Origin: CAIWAH01 sp043755815
GTDB lineage: Bacteria > Verrucomicrobiota > Verrucomicrobiia > Limisphaerales > UBA9464
Assembly (NCBI GenBank): GCA_043755815.1
Contig: JAYUSF010000093.1
Location: 1 to 6,583 of the forward strand
Reading direction: 5' to 3'
Length of the DNA: 6,583 nt
Shown: positions 1 to 5,287 of the stretch, piece by piece
Numbering within the stretch: the first letter of the stretch is position 1
How the letters are laid out: every line of letters begins with the position of its first letter
The notes under the pieces: model-generated
The model's database searches: none
The model's input: only the letters and a program-made list of their open reading frames with translations
What the model was told of the DNA's origin: nothing
Program-made: the position numbers and the translations under genes

Positions 1-2996
1 TCACCCACATCACCGACAGCCAGGGCAACCAGAAGTGGTTCCGCTACGACGGCCTCAAGCGGAAGCTCTTCATGAACGACCCCGACCGGGGCGTGATGAT
101 CTACACCTACGACGACGCCTCGAACCTCCGTTCCACGCTCGACGCCAAGGGGCAGGCCATCACCTACACCTACGACGGCGTGAACCGCCTGCTCACCGAA
201 GATTACCTCGACGCCGCGGGCCGCTCGCCAGACGTGCGCTACTTTTACGACGTCGCGGTGGCGAACATCCCGGTCGGCGACGGCTCCACCGCCACGGCCC
301 GCAACGTCAAGGGCATGCTCGCCCACGTGCAGGACTTGAGCGGCGAGGAGCACACCAGCTACGACACCCGTGGCCGCGTGGAATACGTCATCAAACGCCT
401 ACCCGATCCGCAGTTCCTCTCCCTCTCCGCTGGGGGAGAGGGCCGGGGTGAGGTGGCTCTCGTTTCGTATCGCACCGCCTTCGCCTACGACTCGCTCGAC
501 CGCGTCACGTCGCTCACCTACCCGGACAGCGACCGGGTGGGCTACCGATACAACGCCCGCAACCTCCTCACCCGCATCAGCGGCGGTCCGTTGGCCGGCC
601 AGGCTCTGGCCGGGAGCATCATTTCGAACATCACCTACCGCGCCTCCGACCAACTCGCCCAGATTGACTACGGCAACGGTGTCCGCACCACCTACGACTA
701 CGACCCCCGCCTGCGGCTGAACACCCTTGTCACCCGTCACCTGTCACTTGCCACCGAGCTTCTGAACTTCACCTACGAGTTCGACGGCGTCTCGAACATC
801 AAGGCCATCCGCGACCAGCGGCCCGGCGTGGCGGTGCCCGGCGGCGACAAGCGCCGCAACACCCAGCTCTTCCAATACGACGACCTCTACCGCATCACAC
901 GCGCCCAATACTCCTTCGCGCTTCCCGGCGCGGCCGATGCCAACAACGGCGTCATCACCTACCGTTACGACCGCATTGGCAACATGCTGAACCAAGGCTC
1001 CGACATCGTTCACAACGACCGGGGCGTCAGCGTGACCGACATGGGCAACATGTCCTATGGCGGCCCATCGGGTCGCATGGGTCGTATCGGTCGCACCACC
1101 GCCGACCCCGGTCCGCACGCATTATCCACCATCCAGCATCCGGTATCCGGCATCCGCAGTTTTCCGTATGATGCCAACGGCAACATGGCCGTCATCGACG
1201 GCCTGACCAACACCTGGGACTTCAAGGACCGCCTCATCCGCGTGGAGGACACCAACATGGTGGCCCGCTACACCTACGACTACACCGACCGCCGCGTGCT
1301 AAAGCGTGTATGGAAAAAGAACTCCCTCTCCGCTGGGGGAGAGGGTCGGGGTGAGGTGGAATCCGTCCTGTATCCAGACAAATACTTTGAAGTCCGCGAG
1401 CACGACGCCCCGGTGAAGTATGTCTGGAACGGCAACACCCGCGTCGCCCGCGTCACGGGTTCGCTGACCACCCCGCTCCGCACCCAGCGCCTGCGCGTCT
1501 ATCCCGGTTACAACCTGGTCTCGCTGGCCGTGACCGCCACGAACGGTTTCGCCCAACTGACTGCCTCCGGTTCCCTCTCCGCCTTTGGGGGAGAGGGTCA
1601 GGGTGAGGTGGTCCGTTCCGCCCAGCGCTGGAATGCGACAACCTTGGGTTGGGAGAAGGTGGCGGCGGACGAAACCCTTCCGGCCGGCACCGTTCTTTGG
1701 CTCAACCTCGCCACGAACGCCAACCTCGCGGTGACCGGCACCTATGCGGAACCGGCAAACCAAACCCTTCAGCCCGGCGTAAACTTTGTGTCCGGCGGGG
1801 GCTTGCAGCCGCTCGTTTTGACGGACGCACTCCCCGAGGAAACGGCGGTGTGGAATTTCGACGCATCTGGGCAGCGCTGGAGCCAACGCTTGGGTAGCGA
1901 CGTCACCGGCTTCTTCGACGTGCCGGCAGTGCTACCGCCCAGCAGTGCGCTATTTGCGCGGTCCGAAGTGGTGAGCACGCTCACGGTGCCGGAGAGCGCC
2001 TTGCAGGTGCGCTATTACCACCAGGACCACCTGGGCAGCAGCTCCGTGCTGACCGACACCACCGGTGCACTGGTGAGCGAGACCGCCAACTACGCCTTCG
2101 GCTTCGCCCGCAACGAATTCCTCCCCCGCAACCTCCGCGAGCCTTACGGGTTCACGCAGAAGGAGAGGGACGAAGAAAGCTTATACAGCTATTTTTCAGC
2201 GAGGTTTCAGATTTCTACACTCGCACGTTTTAGTTCTGTAGATTCGATCACACGCGAATTAGAAGCTGCAAGCATCGGAATGCCTCAGAGTGCGAATGGC
2301 TATTCATACTGTGTCAATCGGCCCGTTAGGCTGATTGACCCAACGGGACAGTCTGGAATGCGTTCTGAGACGAAGGACAGCGTAATGTTAGATTCCAGCC
2401 CTAAGGGTTTTGCGAAATATGCAGGCATGACGGTTGGAGTTTGCGGGTATACAGGATGGAGTCTGTATTCCGAGGGAAACTCACCCGGGCAGACATTGCA
2501 AACAGCGGTTGTTTTGGGCTTAGAACAAGCCGGTGACACCTCCGGCGATTCCATTGTTCGGGCATTGGGTGCCCTAAACGCAGCACTAGCTCAAAAGAAA
2601 GAGTTCAAAGTCAACGTCGACTATATGCTTAAATCGGAGACCATTTTGCGCCAAAAGATCGCCGATGCCATCGCGAAGAACGGTGCTGGAAGCTCTGGAG
2701 ATATTCGCTTCGACCAGGCCGACTACAAGAATATGGGAAGCAAGTTTGCCTACGGGGGGCTAGATATGAAATATTCTCAAGACAAGAAGACCGGCTTGGT
2801 CACAGTTACAGTTGCAGACAAATATCAATGGAGTCCGCAAGAATGGCGCACGACTAAGTGCCTTCATATGTTGGCCAAGGATCAAGTCAAAGCGGGCAAG
2901 ATGACTGAACCGATGCTGGTCGGCTCTGGTCAGATTAGTCCTTCTGACTTGCCGGAACCAAGTAATCCCGCAGCAAGTAATGGCGGAAAGAACTAG
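1..2996 (+). CDS. RHS/YD-repeat protein with variable C-terminal tip, 5' partial
   Basis: The frame is open from base 3 to the TAG at 2994-2996, giving 997 residues without an in-window start; the true start is upstream (an ATG at 72 is internal, since YD-repeat sequence continues before it). RHS proteins are large secreted or surface shells built of YD repeats that enclose a toxic C-terminal tip. Visible here: YD repeats such as YTYDDASNL, YTYDGVNRLL and FAYDSLDRVTSL over residues 1-480; KYVWNGNTRVARV near 480-492; an extra insert at about 499-655; the RHS core from YYHQDHLGSSSVLTD (671) through YGFTQKERDEESLYSYFSARF to YSYCVNRPVRLIDPTG (ends 782); then a 215-residue tail. Core spacing is normal and no stop interrupts it. 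Oddities are in-frame DNA repeats, the insert, and a fall in GC from about 2160. RHS family call is firm; toxin role is inferred. Confidence 0.93.
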   Translation, partial: THITDSQGNQKWFRYDGLKRKLFMNDPDRGVMIYTYDDASNLRSTLDAKGQAITYTYDGVNRLLTEDYLDAAGRSPDVRYFYDVAVANIPVGDGSTATARNVKGMLAHVQDLSGEEHTSYDTRGRVEYVIKRLPDPQFLSLSAGGEGRGEVALVSYRTAFAYDSLDRVTSLTYPDSDRVGYRYNARNLLTRISGGPLAGQALAGSIISNITYRASDQLAQIDYGNGVRTTYDYDPRLRLNTLVTRHLSLATELLNFTYEFDGVSNIKAIRDQRPGVAVPGGDKRRNTQLFQYDDLYRITRAQYSFALPGAADANNGVITYRYDRIGNMLNQGSDIVHNDRGVSVTDMGNMSYGGPSGRMGRIGRTTADPGPHALSTIQHPVSGIRSFPYDANGNMAVIDGLTNTWDFKDRLIRVEDTNMVARYTYDYTDRRVLKRVWKKNSLSAGGEGRGEVESVLYPDKYFEVREHDAPVKYVWNGNTRVARVTGSLTTPLRTQRLRVYPGYNLVSLAVTATNGFAQLTASGSLSAFGGEGQGEVVRSAQRWNATTLGWEKVAADETLPAGTVLWLNLATNANLAVTGTYAEPANQTLQPGVNFVSGGGLQPLVLTDALPEETAVWNFDASGQRWSQRLGSDVTGFFDVPAVLPPSSALFARSEVVSTLTVPESALQVRYYHQDHLGSSSVLTDTTGALVSETANYAFGFARNEFLPRNLREPYGFTQKERDEESLYSYFSARFQISTLARFSSVDSITRELEAASIGMPQSANGYSYCVNRPVRLIDPTGQSGMRSETKDSVMLDSSPKGFAKYAGMTVGVCGYTGWSLYSEGNSPGQTLQTAVVLGLEQAGDTSGDSIVRALGALNAALAQKKEFKVNVDYMLKSETILRQKIADAIAKNGAGSSGDIRFDQADYKNMGSKFAYGGLDMKYSQDKKTGLVTVTVADKYQWSPQEWRTTKCLHMLAKDQVKAGKMTEPMLVGSGQISPSDLPEPSNPAASNGGKN
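419..456 (+). repeat. Palindromic interspersed repeat, copy 1, inside RHS gene
   Basis: Arms CCCTCTCC (421-428) and GGAGAGGG (435-442) form a perfect 8-bp stem with a 6-base loop, followed by a conserved tail ending GGGGTGAGGTGG. It reads SLSAGGEGRGEV in the RHS frame, between KRLPDPQFL and ALVSYRTAFAYD, and does not resemble a YD repeat. Copies 2 and 3 lie at 1322 and 1572. Confidence 0.9.
729..756 (+). repeat. Heptanucleotide tandem tract, GTCACCC type, in RHS gene
   Basis: Four consecutive 7-base units can be read: GTCACCC, GTCACCT, GTCACTT, GCCACCG. They encode VTRHLSLAT in the RHS frame, a stretch that departs from the YD pattern around it. The unit length is not a multiple of three, so the tract alone would not preserve frame at every copy number. 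Confidence 0.7.
1124..1158 (+). repeat. Heptanucleotide tandem tract, ATCCRGC type, in RHS gene
   Basis: Five consecutive 7-base units can be read: ATCCACC, ATCCAGC, ATCCGGT, ATCCGGC, ATCCGCA. In frame they give STIQHPVSGIRS, between TTADPGPHAL and FPYDANGNMAV, which is where a normal YD repeat would resume. Five units make 35 bases, so the surrounding bases must compensate to keep the frame. Confidence 0.75.
1322..1359 (+). repeat. Palindromic interspersed repeat, copy 2, inside RHS gene
   Basis: The arms lie at 1324-1331 and 1338-1345. Over 38 bases it differs from copy 1 at a single base (T for C after the second arm). It encodes the same peptide SLSAGGEGRGEV, between RRVLKRVWKKN and ESVLYPDKYFEV. 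Confidence 0.9.
1497..1965 (+). other. Two-copy beta-type domain inserted before the RHS core
   Basis: In ordinary RHS proteins a YVWNG..RVARV strand runs almost straight into the YYHxDHLGS core. Here about 170 residues lie between them. The stretch contains two related units. Unit 1 begins YPGYNLVSLAV (about 1500), has AQRWNATTLGWEKV and ends AGTVLWLNLATNANLAVTGTY. Unit 2 begins LQPGVNFVSGGG (about 1767), has AVWNFDASGQRWSQRLG and ends LPPSSALFARSE. Both share the order PG-x-N-[LF]-VS, W-x-x-x-x-x-x-W, then a hydrophobic LF/LW strand. I do not know a firm family name; a carbohydrate- or surface-adhesion role would be a guess. Copy 3 of the palindromic repeat sits inside unit 1. Confidence 0.6.
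1572..1611 (+). repeat. Palindromic interspersed repeat, copy 3, inside RHS gene
   Basis: The arms lie at 1573-1580 and 1590-1597 and are identical to copies 1 and 2. The loop is 9 bases (GCCTTTGGG) instead of 6. The extra three bases keep the frame and the copy reads SLSAFGGEGQGEV, between GFAQLTASG and VRSAQRW. Confidence 0.9.
2349..2993 (+). other. Variable C-terminal tip of RHS protein, putative toxin domain
   Basis: This is residues 783-997, the 215 residues after DPTG, the place where RHS proteins carry their interchangeable toxin. It has a weakly hydrophobic stretch (FAKYAGMTVGVCGYTGWSLY), an alpha-helical middle (LGALNAALAQKKEFKVNV, SETILRQKIADAIAKNG) and a beta-rich end (MGSKFAYGGLDMKY, GLVTVTVADKYQW, EPMLVGSGQI). 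The motif DKYQWSPQEWR at 939-949 has the spacing D-x-Y-x(7)-R seen in the colicin M catalytic motif, but the expected Asp after Tyr is Gln and the expected His before Arg is Trp. No HNH, nuclease or ADP-ribosyltransferase signature was seen. The tip is AT-richer than the rest of the gene. Toxin identity is inference. Confidence 0.5.
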
Positions 2997-3041
2997 TCGA
3001 GAGGACTATTGATGGCATTGGAATTAACATTACTTTGTAGG

Positions 3042-3071
3042 GCGCGCCTTCTGCACACTGGGAAGGCGTGC
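3042..3071 (+). terminator. Strong hairpin after the RHS gene, possible terminator
   Basis: The arms GCGCGCCTTC (3042-3051) and GAAGGCGTGC (3062-3071) pair over 10 bp with one G-T wobble, around a 10-base loop. It starts 46 bases after the RHS stop. No U-tract follows (the next bases are ATGTGGTTCG), so an intrinsic terminator is not proven; it could also be a dispersed hairpin repeat or an mRNA 3' stabiliser. Confidence 0.4.
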
Positions 3072-3130
3072 ATGTGGTTCGTAATCGGCAGTGCAATTTC
3101 CTCAGTTGTTTGCATTAGCGCCTTCGGTTC

Positions 3131-3159
3131 GCGGTTGGCCCCGCGCCCACCCCAACCGC
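3131..3159. other. GC-rich perfect inverted repeat
   Basis: GCGGTTGG (3131-3138) and CCAACCGC (3152-3159) pair perfectly over 8 bp with a 13-base C-rich loop. There is no T-run on either side. It lies at the junction between the lower-GC tail of the RHS region and the C-rich stretch, so it may mark a rearrangement edge or act as a back-up transcription stop. Confidence 0.4.
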
Positions 3160-3514
3160 CCGCTGCCGCACACCGCCCGTGGCCGCTTGCCCTGCTTCTG
3201 GTAGCCGCCGCGGAAACGAGGCCAACCCTCGCTTCCGGCTCCGCCCGTCGTCGGCTCCGAGCGGGCGCCTTGTTCCTCCGTCCGGTTTTGGACTGCGCCC
3301 GTCCGCTGGCGCTTTTAGCCGGCCGCGTGAACCCGCCCGTCCCGCCGAAAAGTCGCCGCGGCCAGCCGCCTTCCGCCGGAGATCACGCTGCCCCACCACT
3401 CTCGGCCGTTTCCCCGAACGGGGACGCACCCTTTCGCCCGCCTCACCACCCGCTTACCCCAAGCTTCCGGCATCGACTATCTCTCCTCCGCACTCCAACC
3501 ATCCGCATAAACTT

Positions 3515-4324
3515 ATGACGACTCGCCGCTCGATTCTCTCCGCGTTGGCGCTCAGTTCTTACGTGCTGGCTCTCGCCTTCACGTTCACCGCCTTTACCCT
3601 CCTCGCACAGGATCCGCCGCCACCTCCCGGCCTGCCGGAGCCAGGTCTGATCGTTTACGGGCGGATCCTTGATCGGACGTCGCTGCTGCCGGTGCTCGCA
3701 ACCAACGTCACGTTTCAAATCACTGGCAATAGCGAAGCCGCCACCGTGACCGGCAAGGTCGGCAGCATCAACGGACAGTCCTTCTATGTCGCCCATGTGC
3801 TATTCGAGACCCGCTCCGTCAGCGGCCAGAACTTCATCAAGACTCCCGACACGCTGGCCCTGACCACCGGGAACACGACGTATGCCCGCACGGCCAAAGT
3901 GGATGGCACCGCCGCCACGTTCCAGGTGCCGGCGACCGGCCAGTTCAGCTTCGGCGCAGCCCTGCGGGGCAACCTGGAGCGCGTCAATCTCCTCGTGACC
4001 GGCAAGCCCATTGATGACCCGAACAAGGACACCGACGGCGATGGGGTGCCGGATGTGCAGGAGCTGGCGGCCGGGACGAATCCCAACGATCCAAACTCGG
4101 TCTTCAAGGCCTCCACAGATCTTCAACCCGCTCCCGGCGGCGGTTTCGTGATCAAATGGTCGAGCGTCGCGGGCAAGTCCTACGCGGTTTCCCGCACCGA
4201 CGTCCTTGGGCAGCCCTTCACCGTCCTTTCGGGTAGCCTCCCGGCCACCCAGCCCGAGAACCAGTTCACCGATTCAACGGCAACCGGCCCGGGTCCATTC
4301 TTCTATCGGATTTCGGTCGAGTAG
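3515..4324 (+). CDS. Secreted protein with calcium-binding TSP3-like motif and FYR-type C-terminal module
   Basis: The product has 269 residues. The ATG at 3515 is chosen because it opens directly into a signal peptide (MTTRRS, then a hydrophobic run to residue 30 ending LLAQD); the same frame is open further upstream but that part is Arg/Pro-rich and not protein-like. After a proline linker (DPPPPPGLPEPG) comes a beta-rich part from LIVYGRILD (45) to about 165. DTDGDGVPDVQELAAGTNPN at 172-191 is a thrombospondin type 3/EF-hand-like Ca2+ loop. The end, FVIKWSSVAGKSYAVSRTDV to FFYRISVE, is a module common at the C-terminus of secreted proteins of these phyla. No clear Shine-Dalgarno site precedes the ATG. 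The protein is probably exported; its exact role is unknown. It is convergent with the DUF1080 gene. Confidence 0.85.
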   Translation: MTTRRSILSALALSSYVLALAFTFTAFTLLAQDPPPPPGLPEPGLIVYGRILDRTSLLPVLATNVTFQITGNSEAATVTGKVGSINGQSFYVAHVLFETRSVSGQNFIKTPDTLALTTGNTTYARTAKVDGTAATFQVPATGQFSFGAALRGNLERVNLLVTGKPIDDPNKDTDGDGVPDVQELAAGTNPNDPNSVFKASTDLQPAPGGGFVIKWSSVAGKSYAVSRTDVLGQPFTVLSGSLPATQPENQFTDSTATGPGPFFYRISVE

Positions 4325-4345
4325 CCAGCGCTCCACGTTTAACGA

Positions 4346-4360
4346 CGTTGCTTCGCGACG
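4346..4360. other. Small hairpin in the convergent gap
   Basis: CGTTGC and GCGACG form a 6-bp stem (one T-G pair) with a TTC loop, 22 bases after the stop of the secreted-protein gene. It lacks a T-run. The rest of 4325-4503 shows no gene or clear terminator; CCGAGC (4461) and GCTCGG (4498) can pair, but over a 31-base loop. Confidence 0.25.
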
Positions 4361-4503
4361 CCGAGACCACCGATGGGCGCAACGTCCTCGGTAGGCTTTC
4401 GCGTTGGTGGATCAACCCCAGAATCTGGCTCCTGCCGCCAACGCCTGCTCAGTGTTTTGTCCGAGCACCTTGGCTGTGGCTGACTGAAGAATCTTCCGCT
4501 CGG

Positions 4504-5076
4504 CTAACGCTTCGCCCGTATTTCTCGGACCTTGATATTCCGGAAGGAGACCTGCCCGTGGTCGCCCTGCAAGGCGAGGTGACCCTGGCCGGTCTTCGCG
4601 AACTGCGCCATCTTGGCAAACTTGCTCTTCGCCACGCGCACGTTGAAATCGTCGCTGCCGAGCACGTAGTCGAAATATTTCGCTCCGTTGATCTCATGCT
4701 CGCATTTCGCGGCGCCGATGAGCAGGCGGACGTGGTTCCACTGGCCCGCGGGCTTCGTTGCGTCCAGGGGCTTGCCGGTCTTCGGGTCGGTCGGTGGCTG
4801 ATAGAGGGCGTAGAGCCAGCCGCAGCGTTGGGGATCGCCGGCATTGCGAGGATCGACGCAGGCCAGGGTGCCGTCCTTGATCTGCCAGCCGGGACGCACA
4901 CCCTCTTTCTTGAAATTGTGCCAACCGCTGAAGCTCTTCCCGTCGAAGAGCAGCTTCCAGCCGGCTTTCTTTTCGGCGGCGGTGAGGGTGTCGGGTTCGG
5001 TGCTTCCCGCCGCATGGAGCAGCAGGGAACCGGTAGTGACGAGGGCAAGGAATGCGACCAAAAGGGGTCGGTGCAT
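4504..5076 (-). CDS. DUF1080 (3-keto-disaccharide hydrolase family) protein with internal deletion
   Basis: The product has 190 residues, start ATG at 5076 and TAG at 4506-4504. The start is chosen because MHRPLLVAFLALVTTGSLLLHAAG is a good signal peptide; the frame is open further upstream but reads Arg/Pro-rich and spurious. The family typically hydrolyses or lyses 3-keto-glycosides outside the cytoplasm. Family features are clear at both ends: GWKLLFDGKSFSGWHNFKK (39-57), GWQIKDGTLACVDP (63-76), then GWLYALYQPPTDPKTGKPLD (86-105), GQWNHVRLLI (111-120), CEHEINGAKYFDYVLGSDDF (125-144) and LALQGDHGQVSFRNIKVRE (167-185). Between NAGD and PQRCGW (residues 78-86) the middle of the fold, normally about 50 residues with the FELxLxY and GNSG(I/V) strands, is absent without a frameshift. 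The missing length is from memory of the family. Activity is doubtful. Confidence 0.87.
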   Translation of the reverse strand: MHRPLLVAFLALVTTGSLLLHAAGSTEPDTLTAAEKKAGWKLLFDGKSFSGWHNFKKEGVRPGWQIKDGTLACVDPRNAGDPQRCGWLYALYQPPTDPKTGKPLDATKPAGQWNHVRLLIGAAKCEHEINGAKYFDYVLGSDDFNVRVAKSKFAKMAQFAKTGQGHLALQGDHGQVSFRNIKVREIRAKR

Positions 5077-5210
5077 GGACCTGGGCTTATGGAAATTGAA
5101 GGCCGCAACAACCGGAATGCGCGCCGTCCGGCACCGGTTCGTGACATCGACCCGGGAACCAGGGCCGACGCCCCCAGGCGAACTACGTTTGTGGGCGGGG
5201 GCGGCGTCCA

Positions 5211-5250
5211 TCCGTCCGGCAGTCCCAGGGAGGATGGGCGGACGGACGGA
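5211..5250 (-). terminator. Possible weak terminator hairpin after the Ig-like gene
   Basis: TCCGTCCG (5211-5218) and CGGACGGA (5243-5250) pair perfectly over 8 bp, with a 24-base interior that includes the small palindrome TCCCAGGGA (5223-5231). It lies about 40 bases past the Ig-gene stop and upstream of the DUF1080 gene. There is no T-run on the minus strand, so the call is weak. Confidence 0.25.
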
Positions 5251-5287
5251 AGAGGCGGCCGAGTCACCCACCGATCCGCTTTCGGTC

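Larger units (their letters stand above)
2997..3514. other. Gap of about 520 bases without a confident gene
   Basis: Two parts can be seen. Bases 2997 to about 3120 share the lower GC of the RHS tip and hold a strong hairpin at 3042-3071. From about 3121 the plus strand becomes very C-rich and GC-rich, with a second hairpin at 3131-3159 and a small one at 3411-3424 (TCCCC, GAAC loop, GGGGA). Open frames cross this part on both strands, but their products are Pro/Arg/Ala-rich with no domain, as expected of stop-poor GC-rich DNA. A frame open from 3009 to 3518 has a plausible GAGAGGA site before ATG 3012 but loses protein-like character after about 40 residues. Confidence 0.6.

Noticed and set aside
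419..1611. CRISPR array made of the three repeated 38-base units
   Set aside because: Spacings are about 900 and 250 bases, the units lie inside coding sequence, and no cas gene is present.
1299..1886. Minus-strand frame containing LTPTLSPSGEG-like peptides
   Set aside because: These peptides are the reverse reading of the palindromic repeats; the frame is a shadow of the RHS gene.
3179..3514. N-terminal extension of the secreted-protein gene in the same open frame
   Set aside because: The translation is Arg/Pro/Ser-rich low-complexity sequence, and a proper signal peptide begins at ATG 3515; a signal peptide would not lie 112 residues into a protein.
3009..3518. Complete 169-residue gene after RHS
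   Set aside because: Only the first 40 or so residues look protein-like; the rest is Pro/Arg/Ala-rich and ends by overlapping the start of the next gene. Kept only as a possible remnant.
4461..4503. Terminator for the DUF1080 gene from CCGAGC/GCTCGG
   Set aside because: Only a 6-bp stem with a 31-base loop, and followed on the minus strand by ACAAAAC instead of a T-run.
5077..5271. Upstream extension of DUF1080 to a start at 5271
   Set aside because: The added residues are not protein-like and would bury the signal peptide that begins at 5076.
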